Shown: positions 9,551 to 17,014, numbered from the stretch's first letter. The stretch is 18,478 bases of DNA from Chlamydiota bacterium (GCA_011065005.1 JAAKFP010000005.1:1-18478), one strand, 5' to 3'. The notes: a model not told the origin generated them from the letters alone. Translations and numbers: made by a program.

Positions 9551-10676
9551 ACCTGCGGCTATAAATGCTTTGCAATATTCCCAACGCCGTCATCGTCGAC
9601 AGAATCGAAGACCCTCCGTAGGTCACCAACACCAAGGGCACTCCTGTTATCGGCAAAAACCCACTCATCATTCCAATATTCATCAGGATATGCATCGCCA
9701 AATAAACAGCAATACCCGCCGATAATAAACGACCAAAGGGATCCTTCGCTACTGCAGTCACTTGAAAGCTAAAATAGATCAAAGTATAAAAAAGCGCCAA
9801 AAGGAAAAGAAGTCCAAGGAAGCCAAATTCCTCCCCAAAAGCGGGAAAAACAGAATCTGTATAGGAAGCAGGCAGCCAACCTCCAGAGGTGTATTCACTT
9901 TTCCTCCATCCTGTCCCCGTCATCCCTCCAACAGCAATCGCCGTAGCTGCAGCCTTTTGGTGGTGCGTGTTAGGATCGAGGCGATCAAATTGATACTCCT
10001 TGAGGACTTTCGTTGCATAAGGACGGAGATCCTCATGGGGAATAATCCCTAAAAAGATTAGAGCAACGAGAACTAGAATAATCCCTCCCAGCCAGGACAT
10101 CGTACGTACAACAACGGGGTTGACATCTCCAAAGTAGAACATCACAAGGGTAATAGGGTAGAGTACTAGAGCTGTGCCAAGGTCTGGCTGCTTCAGAATC
10201 AAAAGGAAGGGAATGCCCACGATAAGACCTGCAAAGAAAACTGTGTTCAAGCTATGGGCTTGCTGTTTTCTCCTTTCCAAAAACCAACTCAAGCTGATCA
10301 CGACACCTAACTTAGCATATTCCGAAGGTTGGAAACCGATATTTAGCAACGGAATGCGATACCACCTATGAACACCGGCAATGGAACCGGTAAAAAAGAG
10401 CCCAATCAGGGCAATAATCATCAAAGTGTATAGAACCCACGTCCACTCTCTAAGCTTGTTGTAATCGAAAGCTGCAAAGAAAAAAAAGACTCCCCATCCG
10501 ATGATAAACCACTGGATTTGGTTCTTGACGATAGGGGTCATAAAACCTTCTTCAAGACCGTCAGGGGAATGCCCCACAGTGAAGGAAGAAATCACAAGGA
10601 GGCTGATCATCATCAAGAGGAGGACTACGGGAATGACCCTGAAGTCAATACGTGTTAATGTCTGATAGTTCCACAT
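9540..10676 (-). CDS. rodA: RodA/MrdB, SEDS-family peptidoglycan glycosyltransferase
   Basis: RodA polymerises lipid II into glycan strands together with a class B penicillin-binding protein, in the inner membrane. This 378-aa protein is of usual length and very hydrophobic, with about ten membrane segments. Family signatures are clear: QPSE (116-119), KQPDLGTAL (162-170), the loop with SYTDSVFPAFGEEFG (271-285) and ITGVPLVLVTYGGSS near the C-terminus. D274 matches the essential extracytoplasmic Asp of RodA (TDFIF in other bacteria). The usual P-L-P-F/L-x-S-Y-G-G has V-L-V-T here. The ATG at 10674-10676 lacks a strong Shine-Dalgarno. The gene diverges from birA across a hairpin-rich spacer, and birA and rodA are also neighbours in Chlamydia. 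Its stop codon lies within the last codons of the giant ORF on the other strand. Confidence 0.95.
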   Translation of the reverse strand: MWNYQTLTRIDFRVIPVVLLLMMISLLVISSFTVGHSPDGLEEGFMTPIVKNQIQWFIIGWGVFFFFAAFDYNKLREWTWVLYTLMIIALIGLFFTGSIAGVHRWYRIPLLNIGFQPSEYAKLGVVISLSWFLERRKQQAHSLNTVFFAGLIVGIPFLLILKQPDLGTALVLYPITLVMFYFGDVNPVVVRTMSWLGGIILVLVALIFLGIIPHEDLRPYATKVLKEYQFDRLDPNTHHQKAAATAIAVGGMTGTGWRKSEYTSGGWLPASYTDSVFPAFGEEFGFLGLLFLLALFYTLIYFSFQVTAVAKDPFGRLLSAGIAVYLAMHILMNIGMMSGFLPITGVPLVLVTYGGSSILSTMTALGILQSIYSRRFMF

Positions 10677-10752
10677 TGGCGTTAACTTTTGCTACGAAAT
10701 GTTCACCATGATAACAAAATGCGTTTATTTTGGAATGATGTTGTTGTACTAA

Positions 10753-10916
10753 TCACCACTGAACCCACTAACTCGACTTTCGACATTTGAATTCAGCCTG
10801 AAAGGCTGAATCCAAATGTCGAAAGTCGAGACTGGGCTCACAGAGAGAAATTAAACGATGAGTCATTTAATTCCTTCTCATATCCTCTCTGTGAGCTCTT
10901 GTGCACTCTGTGGTGA
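10753..10916. repeat. Compound foldback region in the rodA-birA divergent spacer
   Basis: The 308-bp spacer between the divergent genes rodA and birA (10677-10984) has no gene. It holds three nested or adjacent inverted repeats. The outer pair is tcaccac (10753-10759) with gtggtga (10910-10916). A 28-bp stem with one mismatch joins 10772-10799 to 10803-10830 across a 3-nt loop. A perfect 12-bp pair, gctcacagagag (10836-10847) with its complement at 10885-10896, encloses an inner 7-bp pair (10849-10855 with 10866-10872). The accacagag-type words recall dispersed intergenic repeats seen in many environmental bacteria (from memory). Promoters for both genes must lie here, but I cannot place them confidently. 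Confidence 0.8.
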
Positions 10917-10984
10917 ATTAAGCAACAAAGCCATTTGGAATGATTCTTCTGGGAAAAATATTTCCATTCTAGAACAATAGAGGC

Positions 10985-11713
10985 ATGGAAATCGTACGTT
11001 TTCACTTTTCAGCCATTGACTCAACCAACACTTGGGCTAAAAAGAATACCCATCTTTTTGACCCAAAGAAGATAACACTTGTCATCGCCGATCAGCAATA
11101 TTCCGGGAAAGGGCGATACTCCCGACGGTGGGAGTCCCCACCGAAACAGAATATCTACGCCTCTTTCTGCTTTTTCGTACCGATAGCGCAACCCAACCTT
11201 GTTAACATCCCACAAATTATGGCGATTTCTGCTTCGGAAGCAATGGAAAGCTTGGGGTTCCATCCTAAGCTGAAATGGCCCAACGACCTGATCCTTTCAG
11301 AGAAAAAAGTTGGAGGAATATTGTGTGAGATGGAACAGGTTAGAAATCATTTCTGTGTGATCGTAGGAATCGGCATCAATATAAACATGCCACAGGAACA
11401 GTTACAAGCTATCAACCAACCTGCCACCTCTCTTCTTGTAGAAGGAAAGAAAACAGTGGGCATCGAAGAAGTTCTCCAACACCTAGAGGTGAATTTCGAA
11501 GAAAACTTAAAAACGTTTCTTGAAAAGGGGTTCGAGCCCTTTCTCTCTGACTTCAAATCCAGACTTATCCATTCTCCAAACCAACCTCTACGTTTTCATT
11601 ATAATAATGTGCTCTGGGAAGGGGTTTTTCACTCGATCAATGATGATGGCTCTCTGAACTTGGAGCTGGAATCTGGAGAGATTAAACGTTTCGTCTCAGG
11701 AGAGATTACCTAG
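10985..11713 (+). CDS. birA: Biotin--[acetyl-CoA-carboxylase] ligase BirA (monofunctional)
   Basis: BirA activates biotin with ATP to biotinyl-5'-AMP and transfers it to the biotin carboxyl carrier protein of acetyl-CoA carboxylase, in the cytoplasm. The 242-aa length and the start directly at the catalytic domain show that it lacks the DNA-binding helix-turn-helix of E. coli BirA, so it should not repress a biotin operon. Visible motifs are DSTNTWAK (12-19), the biotin-binding loop GKGRYSRRWESP (41-52, equivalent to GRGRxGRxW), KWPND (97-101), KVGGIL (108-113) and VGIGININ (127-134). A short C-terminal SH3-like domain follows. The ATG has an AGAGG directly upstream with only 1-nt spacing, so initiation may be weak. 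The gene converges on the thioredoxin gene. Confidence 0.95.
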   Translation: MEIVRFHFSAIDSTNTWAKKNTHLFDPKKITLVIADQQYSGKGRYSRRWESPPKQNIYASFCFFVPIAQPNLVNIPQIMAISASEAMESLGFHPKLKWPNDLILSEKKVGGILCEMEQVRNHFCVIVGIGININMPQEQLQAINQPATSLLVEGKKTVGIEEVLQHLEVNFEENLKTFLEKGFEPFLSDFKSRLIHSPNQPLRFHYNNVLWEGVFHSINDDGSLNLELESGEIKRFVSGEIT

Positions 11714-11723
11714 GAAAAAATGA

Positions 11724-11751
11724 ACCACAGAGACTGAAAGCCCACTGTGGT
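11724..11751. terminator. Hairpin between convergent birA and thioredoxin genes
   Basis: The sequence accacag (11724-11730) pairs perfectly with ctgtggt (11745-11751). A competing stem pairs agactg (11731-11736) with cagtct (about 11753-11758). There is no strong U-tract in either direction, so bidirectional termination is only suggested by its place in the 51-bp gap between convergent genes. The accacagag word also occurs in the rodA-birA spacer repeat. Confidence 0.35.
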
Positions 11752-11764
11752 CCAGTCTGATAAA

Positions 11765-12217
11765 TTAAAGAGCAGCTTGAATAAAAACTATCAGCTCCTT
11801 AGCGCTGCATCCGCCGACGCGACGCTTCACTTCCTGTCCATCCTTAAAGAGAATAAGGGTAGGAATAGAGCTTACTTTGTAGCTGCGAGAAGCGTCTACA
11901 CCTTCATCGACATTAAGCTTTCCAAAAGCTACTGTGCCATACATTTCCTCAGCAACTTTCTCGAAAGTAGGAGCAAAGCGCTTGCAAGGACCACACCAGT
12001 CTGCATAAAAGTCTACGATGACAACTCCATTGGCAATCACGGCTTCAAAATTTGTGTCGTTCATTTTTTCGACATAAGCAGATTGCGTTTTCCCCTTTCC
12101 ATCTAACACAACCTGTTTAATCGCGGGATTTTCTCCAGCTATAACCTGAGAATGAAAGCTGCCGAAAAGCAAACTGACAGCTAAAAAGGACAATGTAACA
12201 ATCTTTTTATTCAACAT
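11765..12217 (-). CDS. Exported thioredoxin-like protein with WCGPC active site
   Basis: This thiol-disulfide oxidoreductase has a thioredoxin fold. From the chosen start it is 150 aa. A short basic N-terminus (MLNKK) is followed by a hydrophobic stretch (IVTLSFLAVSLLFGS) and a likely cleavage region near VIAG, which indicates export to the periplasm. The mature part has VVIVDFYADWCGPCKRFAP with both redox cysteines, then VSSIPTLILFKDGQ with the cis-proline, and a C-terminal helix. The core resembles a standard reducing thioredoxin more than a DsbA or DsbE protein. An ATG five codons further upstream (12230-12232) is possible, but the ATG at 12215-12217 has GGAG upstream at a 9-nt spacing and gives a cleaner signal peptide. 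The electron donor is not visible in this window; the cysteine-rich envelope of chlamydiae is a plausible target (inference). Confidence 0.9.
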   Translation of the reverse strand: MLNKKIVTLSFLAVSLLFGSFHSQVIAGENPAIKQVVLDGKGKTQSAYVEKMNDTNFEAVIANGVVIVDFYADWCGPCKRFAPTFEKVAEEMYGTVAFGKLNVDEGVDASRSYKVSSIPTLILFKDGQEVKRRVGGCSAKELIVFIQAAL

Positions 12218-12349
12218 AACAATAAACTCCATTTTGTAGTTTATAAAAAGAGGATATTACACAATTAATTATTAAAAGTCAAATTAAAGATATTTGTTGA
12301 CAAATTAAACAACCTATTGACTTTATTGCGCAGTTCACAACTGAGCTCC

Positions 12350-12522
12350 CTTGTCGCTACCCACAAGTGTAAAGTAATTTATTTAACACCTCAGTTTCAC
12401 TATGAAACGAGAAATAGGACGTCCTTGCAATCGACGGCTAACCATTTAGGGTGACAAATCGGGTTTGCATAAAGGAAACTTCTAATTAAAAATATTTTTT
12501 TGCACTTGTGGGTAACGACAAG
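12350..12522. repeat. 24-bp inverted repeat in the thioredoxin-effector spacer
   Basis: The 523-bp spacer at 12218-12740 has no credible gene. Within it, 12350-12373 and 12499-12522 are inverted copies matching at 22 of 24 positions (core ctacccacaagtg against cacttgtgggta). A gagctc word flanks the outer end of both arms, so similarity may extend further. The 125-bp interior shows no ORF of interest. Downstream, about 12586-12627 contains loosely repeated cgatttt words. The arms could be terminal repeats of a small non-autonomous element, or a long-range stem in a transcript. No target duplication is obvious. Confidence 0.75.
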
Positions 12523-12669
12523 CTGAGCTCCCCAGCGTTAGAACCATGTTTACTACTAGCCTTATACCCCGAATCTGCGAATCTGACTCCGAACCCCGAT
12601 TTTCCCCGATTTGACCTCGATTTTGCACGACCTATCCCTTTTATTTGCAAAAATAATAATATTTTATTT

Positions 12670-12706
12670 TATAATGATTCGATCTCAATTCAATATTTGT
12701 TATAAT
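12670..12706 (+). promoter_or_regulatory. AT-rich promoter-like stretch before the 632-aa protein gene
   Basis: Two exact TATAAT hexamers lie at 12670-12675 and 12701-12706, upstream of the start at 12741. A TTGCAA at 12645-12650 could serve the first one at a 19-nt spacing. No good -35 is visible for the second. The call is weak because the whole stretch is AT-rich. Confidence 0.3.
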
Positions 12707-12730
12707 AATATTAGGTGCTATATAAAACAT

Positions 12731-12734
12731 GGAG
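12731..12734 (+). promoter_or_regulatory. GGAG ribosome binding site that decides the start of the 632-aa protein
   Basis: GGAG lies 6 nt before the ATG at 12741. The upstream in-frame ATG at 12729 overlaps this motif and has no Shine-Dalgarno of its own, so the start at 12741 is preferred. Confidence 0.6.
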
Positions 12735-12740
12735 TTAATT

Positions 12741-14639
12741 ATGTGTGTTTCAGGAGGTAGTAATCACATAAGTTCAAATAGATCATTTGACATATCCGTT
12801 TCAGCTTCAAGTTTGAGTGCAACTGAAACGACATCTGATGAGAAAACGGCAAGCATTGACGAAATATTAAATGGAATTGCCACTAAACTTCTCAGTGGGC
12901 AGGACATCACCAAAGCTGAAGCAAAAACGCTGGAAAACATAACTGCTACACCGCAGGGAAAAGGGAAACTTACTTCAACTCAAAAAAAATTAATTAAAAC
13001 TACTGATAAACTTGCAAAAGAGATATTAAAGTCCAAGGGTTCCTATAAAGCAAAACAGCAAAAAGTCCGAAAACTTCTAGATTCAGTCCAAGACGGGGAT
13101 CTCGTTACGCAACAGGTCAAAGTTAAAGTGCTTTTAGCCATGCATACGGCTCGCGAGGCCTCATATTGTCAAAATAAAGCGACTGAGATTCTTAAGAAAA
13201 AAGGGACAATTTCGGAAAAGGAAATACTAAAACTTATAGAGGAAGACAACAAAGCTTGCCCTCCTTTAGCGAATAAAGCTGGAACTTTGGCATTCCAGGC
13301 TGGAAAACATAAAGTTTTCTATGACTCTAAGGGCAAATTAACACTGGCCTCTCCAGACAGGAAGGCCACGGTACCCATTGAACAGGCACGAAATAATAAA
13401 AAGCTGAAACCAGCACAAGTAGCTCAAATGATACAAACTCTCCACGATGTGGTTGACAACACCCCTTATAATAATGTGGGTCCGATGCTCGAATTTATGA
13501 AATTTTTCCGAGAAGCTTCAACTAACAACCCAGAATTAACTCTTTCTCAAGCTTTTGAGGCACATCAGTCATCACCAGAGCAAGTCTATGATAAATATCA
13601 TTCAGGAGACTGTGTTATCTTTGCAGGCAAACTAAAATCGGAGTTAAGCGCCCGGGGTTTTAAGGCAGCTATTGCTGGGCAATATACTGGAACTGCTTGG
13701 GCAAGACCTCCACTACCTGAAACTTCGGGAAATTTTTCCATTTGGAAGGGTTATGATCAAGCAACAGAAAACGTTCAACATTGCTGTACTGTTGTTCGTT
13801 ATAGTGATCGGAAAGGTGAGGATAGAGTACTGGCATTAGATACTTGGGCTGGAGATAATGAACCTGCGGATTACGATTCCTTTTCTGCTTGGACGGATAT
13901 GAGCGGAGCTTTGGATACAACGGAAGGCATAACGAATATAGGGCATATCCTTAAAATGCAAATGAGAGGAAAGTCCAAAATGATTTTGATGGGTAAAGCG
14001 GGAATGCAAGAACAGTTTGGAATCGATCTTATCAGAGGAAATATTTATTTAAATACAGGAGGTGCGAAGGGTCTCGACGGACTCCCCTTGGGGGCAAGTG
14101 GGCGTTTTTCCATTTCGCTTCAAGACTTAAGAGACAATCCTGATAGACAAGCCACATACTACGTTGACGGCAATCCGGTACAAATGACCCACAGGGAAGC
14201 GTTAGAGGCTTTCCAGGGAGCAGCGGGTGAAAGATTTCAATTGCCCAGAGATTTTTCGGGAAACATCATGACGTTAGCTGAAAACGCCGACGACCTAGTT
14301 AGCCATGTTCTAATCTCCACAGTGGCTACCGCCAAACAAGTTAGCAATGTTGCAATGGGAGCGCATCGCCTTGTTTTACAAACAGACGATAAAGCCAGAG
14401 AATATAAAAACCTAGAAGGGAAAGAGGATACTCCTGAGCCAATCAGAACACTTATTAATGCCTATCTGGAAAATCAAGAAAAAATGAGACAAAGGTTTGA
14501 TAGTTTGCAACAGAAAATACTTGATGATGACGTGAATAAGGTCAGAAATCATGCAGCGACTATCACGGCAATGGCTGCTGAACTCGCTCAGATTGTAGCA
14601 CAAATTGAAGCTGAACCTCCTGAGCTAGCAAATTTGTAA
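12741..14639 (+). CDS. Hypothetical protein with Cys-His-Asp triad; candidate secreted effector
   Basis: I do not recognise the family of this 632-aa protein. The first 40 residues are rich in Ser and Thr (SFDISVSASSLSATETTS) with no hydrophobic signal, a composition common in type III secretion substrates. Residues about 45-230 are Lys-rich and helical. The central domain has SGDCVIFAGKL (C291), VQHCCTVVRY (H347) and VLALDTWAG (D367). The order Cys, His 56 residues later, Asp 20 later, with G-x-C at the start of a helix, fits a transglutaminase-like or papain-like fold, so a cysteine hydrolase or acyl-transfer enzyme is inferred. The C-terminal about 100 residues are probably helical or coiled coil. 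A shorter paralogue follows at 14865, clearly related from YNNVGPMLEF (about residue 245) onwards. An effector role is suggested by context only. Confidence 0.8.
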   Translation: MCVSGGSNHISSNRSFDISVSASSLSATETTSDEKTASIDEILNGIATKLLSGQDITKAEAKTLENITATPQGKGKLTSTQKKLIKTTDKLAKEILKSKGSYKAKQQKVRKLLDSVQDGDLVTQQVKVKVLLAMHTAREASYCQNKATEILKKKGTISEKEILKLIEEDNKACPPLANKAGTLAFQAGKHKVFYDSKGKLTLASPDRKATVPIEQARNNKKLKPAQVAQMIQTLHDVVDNTPYNNVGPMLEFMKFFREASTNNPELTLSQAFEAHQSSPEQVYDKYHSGDCVIFAGKLKSELSARGFKAAIAGQYTGTAWARPPLPETSGNFSIWKGYDQATENVQHCCTVVRYSDRKGEDRVLALDTWAGDNEPADYDSFSAWTDMSGALDTTEGITNIGHILKMQMRGKSKMILMGKAGMQEQFGIDLIRGNIYLNTGGAKGLDGLPLGASGRFSISLQDLRDNPDRQATYYVDGNPVQMTHREALEAFQGAAGERFQLPRDFSGNIMTLAENADDLVSHVLISTVATAKQVSNVAMGAHRLVLQTDDKAREYKNLEGKEDTPEPIRTLINAYLENQEKMRQRFDSLQQKILDDDVNKVRNHAATITAMAAELAQIVAQIEAEPPELANL

Positions 14640-14655
14640 CAAAAAGGCGTCTATA

Positions 14656-14797
14656 ATGACCAACCCCAGTGTATCTGATCATAAAGTGCAGTTACGATAA
14701 CAAACATTGGCTTCTTTATTTTAATGGCAATGGAGAAGCTTACGAAGATAATCTAGATATGTTATCATGGTATGTAGAAGAAACAGATGAGAGATAA
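14656..14797 (+). pseudogene. Possible small frameshifted gene between the two paralogues
   Basis: An ATG at 14656, with AAGG about 9 nt upstream, opens a frame that stops after 14 codons. If one C of the cccc run at 14663-14666 is dropped, the frame joins a protein-like peptide ending at the stop at 14795-14797, containing DNKHWLLYFNGNGEAYEDN and LSWYVEE. The joined product would be about 46 aa. Alternatively, a GTG at 14669 in that second frame would give 42 aa with no frameshift but also no ribosome binding site. I do not recognise the product. It could be a decayed gene, a sequencing error, or a small partner or chaperone-like fragment of the flanking genes. The stretch 14640-14864 otherwise holds nothing evident. 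Confidence 0.35.
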
Positions 14798-14853
14798 AGA
14801 ATTTACTCCTTGTTGGAAAGAACACAAAAAGTTTGTAAAAATTTGTTTTAAAT

Positions 14854-14860
14854 AGGAGGT
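14854..14860 (+). promoter_or_regulatory. Strong Shine-Dalgarno AGGAGGT supporting a TTG start
   Basis: AGGAGGT at 14854-14860 ends 4 nt before the TTG at 14865. No in-frame ATG is available near this position, so the near-perfect Shine-Dalgarno sequence makes the rare TTG start credible. Confidence 0.75.
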
Positions 14861-14864
14861 CCCT

Positions 14865-16172
14865 TTGACACCATCACTAGGTCCATCACACAGAGCTCTC
14901 GCTCACAAATCTCACGAAGTTTATGAATTATCTGAAACAGCACTGCCTAATTCTAACAAGCATTTGAAGAAGAGTACTATTGAGAAAATTGATTCCGAAT
15001 ATCAGTCGTTAACTAAAAATCTAGAATACAATACTCTAGCCCCTATGCTGGAATTGATTTCCTGGATGCGCGAACACAGACAAGATAATTATCGAAAAGC
15101 GATTAACGATTTTTCAACCTCAGCTATGGCTGTTCTAGAAAAGTATCAAGGGGGATCGCCCGCATTAATTGCCGCTGCCTTTTCAGAGAAAATGGAACAA
15201 ATGGGATATCGGACAGACCTAGTTGGAGAGAGCCATCCAATAGCCAAGCAATTTTACTTTCCCGCTCCTGGGAATAAAACGCTCGATTTTCCTCTGACGT
15301 GGGAAGAGGCTAAAAACCATCTCGATGGAATAACCCATTACTTTCTTGCTTTTCAATATTCCGACACCAGCGATCAGCCTCGCACGATGGCGTTTAGGAA
15401 ATATTTTACGAATGAAACACCAATTAAAAGATATGAAAATATTGATAGCTTTAAAGAGGATTTTGCACGTCAAAGTAGTAGGCCTTTACAGCACATTACT
15501 GATCGGCTGGAAGCGATTAAATCGTTATTACAAATTAATTTTAAGTATTTTGTAATTGAAAACCAAAGTCGGGAAGTATTACGTGTAGATATCTTGAATG
15601 GAACATTGTCTGTGATACCAGGAAAAGTTGAAGGAATGGTACAGAATATTGATGAGAAAGTAGAGTTTGATTTTGCCAACCTGCTTGAACATCCTGATGA
15701 ATTTGTTCAAGTATTCCTAGGGGGCCAGAATAGAAACATGAAGAAAGGAGCGCTTGCCAGCTTGCTACTATCGCAAGTTAAAAGTCACTTTCATTTCCCT
15801 TCTGATTTTTCAGAAAATTTGTGTATTTTAATGAAAGAAAGAGCTTCATTCATCAAAGGTGTGATGGTCAACCCCGCGGAAACTATTTACAATACTTGGG
15901 AACTTTACAAAAAAACTGATTATCTCCACCAACTAGCTAGGTACGCAAACTCTATAACTTCTAAAGACCGAGGTGATGAACCTGAAAGATTATACCATCA
16001 GGGTGAAAATGAGTTTATCCAAGGTGTTAAATCTATGCAGAAGGGGGATGAAGCAAAGGTTTGTCTCCATTTTTCAAAGGCAACTAGCAGTTTTAACGAA
16101 TGTTTAAGGGCTTGTAGTGATATTCAAAGAGAACCGCTAGAAATCATTCTAGACAGCTTTCAATACTTCTAA
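14865..16172 (+). CDS. Paralogue of the 632-aa protein with degenerate active site (putative pseudoenzyme)
   Basis: This 435-aa protein of unknown family starts at TTG behind a strong Shine-Dalgarno. It lacks the long Lys-rich N-terminal region of its upstream neighbour but aligns with the rest. YNTLAPMLELISWMRE matches YNNVGPMLEFMKFFRE, LEKYQGGSPALIAA matches YDKYHSGDCVIFAG, VDILNGTLSVIPG matches IDLIRGNIYLNTG, and FPSDFSENLCIL matches LPRDFSGNIMTL. In the alignment the catalytic Cys is P99, the His is kept (H158), and the Asp is R178 at the same 20-residue spacing. Catalysis by the proposed triad is therefore not possible, and a binding or regulatory role is inferred. The last 60 residues are helical. 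It most likely arose by tandem duplication and may share a transcript with the upstream gene. Confidence 0.8.
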   Translation: MTPSLGPSHRALAHKSHEVYELSETALPNSNKHLKKSTIEKIDSEYQSLTKNLEYNTLAPMLELISWMREHRQDNYRKAINDFSTSAMAVLEKYQGGSPALIAAAFSEKMEQMGYRTDLVGESHPIAKQFYFPAPGNKTLDFPLTWEEAKNHLDGITHYFLAFQYSDTSDQPRTMAFRKYFTNETPIKRYENIDSFKEDFARQSSRPLQHITDRLEAIKSLLQINFKYFVIENQSREVLRVDILNGTLSVIPGKVEGMVQNIDEKVEFDFANLLEHPDEFVQVFLGGQNRNMKKGALASLLLSQVKSHFHFPSDFSENLCILMKERASFIKGVMVNPAETIYNTWELYKKTDYLHQLARYANSITSKDRGDEPERLYHQGENEFIQGVKSMQKGDEAKVCLHFSKATSSFNECLRACSDIQREPLEIILDSFQYF

Positions 16173-16224
16173 CACAGACATGTCTAAAAAAGCATTTATC
16201 AATTATCCCCTTTCTCTGTAATAC

Positions 16225-16244
16225 CCCCGCCTTATAAGTCGGGG
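16225..16244. terminator. GC-rich hairpin at the 3' end of nifU
   Basis: ccccg at 16225-16229 pairs with cgggg at 16240-16244, and the loop contains the nifU stop codon region. It sits in the 59-bp gap between convergent genes and overlaps the nifU end. No U-run follows on either strand, so termination is plausible but unproven. Confidence 0.35.
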
Positions 16245-17005
16245 ACAACGGTGAGGTCTGGGTGAACTTTAGCGCGGATAACCTGTTGGATGTAGGAGAG
16301 CGTAGCCCCCACAGCGGAGTAGCAGGAGGTGCAATTCCCTTGGTAGGCGATTTTGATCTCTTGATCATTAACTAGGTCGAGCACTTCCACACCTCCTCCA
16401 TCAAGGGCGACATAGGGACGGATGTCGTTATTTAGCACCTCTTCGATCACTGCGATTTTCTTCTTTTTGGTTAGTTTCTCCCAGCCGGGGTATCCCCCTT
16501 CTACCACTTCGCCAATATCTGCAGGAGCAGGAGGTGCGGCATAACTCTCAGCTAAAGGAATATCTGTGCACTGTTCCGCAGCATTTTCGATCGCCGAGAG
16601 GACAAGATGGAGGTGAGGTATTGTATCTGGAGGAAATGCGGGCTCGTCAGAACGATCGCGTACCTGCTTGTCGATCAGGTCTGCATTGATCCGTGAGGCT
16701 TGGTCATAATTCTTTCCAATGAGAAGGTCGCAAGTGACTTCCGCAGCCCCAATCAAAGCAGACTGACCGAACGCTTGAAACATGGCATCAACGACGACAC
16801 CATCTTCCTTGTCAACAAGCCAATACAGACTTACGACATTCCCCTCTTTGAGCGTTCCCTCCGTACCAACAACCATCCGCATCCCACGCTCTTCCGACTG
16901 ATCGGCTTGAAAGCTGCCCACATTGTGTGGCCTTTCAATCTTTGCGGTTAGCTTTTTGCTGTATCGACTCCAAGCAAAGGATGTCGTCAAAGCATCAAAT
17001 CCCAT
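16232..17005 (-). CDS. nifU: NifU-like protein: degenerate IscU-type domain plus intact CxxC Nfu domain
   Basis: NifU proteins act as scaffolds or carriers for Fe-S clusters in the cytoplasm. This 257-aa protein has two domains. Residues about 10-150 align with IscU (RPHNVGSF for NPRNVGSF, VVDAMFQAFG for IEDARFKTYG), but the three cluster cysteines are replaced: ACGDV is KEGNV (E54), YGCGSAI is FGQSALI (Q81), and IHCS is PHLH (L132). The Asp of CGDV is also Asn. A Pro-rich linker (157-175) leads to a C-terminal Nfu domain (about 180-250) with LDGGGVEVLD and GNCTSCYSAVGATL, keeping C225 and C228. The protein may thus act only as an Nfu-type carrier. Start: GGAGG 4 nt before the ATG. The gene is 9 bp downstream of nifS and is the last gene of the gpmA-nifS-nifU operon. 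Confidence 0.9.
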   Translation of the reverse strand: MGFDALTTSFAWSRYSKKLTAKIERPHNVGSFQADQSEERGMRMVVGTEGTLKEGNVVSLYWLVDKEDGVVVDAMFQAFGQSALIGAAEVTCDLLIGKNYDQASRINADLIDKQVRDRSDEPAFPPDTIPHLHLVLSAIENAAEQCTDIPLAESYAAPPAPADIGEVVEGGYPGWEKLTKKKKIAVIEEVLNNDIRPYVALDGGGVEVLDLVNDQEIKIAYQGNCTSCYSAVGATLSYIQQVIRAKVHPDLTVVPDL

Positions 17006-17009
17006 AAAA

Positions 17010-17014
17010 CCTCC
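17010..17014 (-). promoter_or_regulatory. Shine-Dalgarno GGAGG for nifU
   Basis: On the minus strand GGAGG lies 4 nt before the nifU ATG, within the 9-bp gap after the nifS stop codon. It confirms the nifU start and suggests independent re-initiation on a shared transcript. Confidence 0.75.

Noticed and set aside
11747..12106. 119-codon plus-strand ORF over the thioredoxin gene
   Set aside because: It is antisense to the WCGPC-containing coding region.
12508..12705. 65-codon ORF in the thioredoxin-effector spacer
   Set aside because: No ribosome binding site; it runs through the inverted-repeat arm and AT-rich promoter-like DNA, and the peptide is low complexity.
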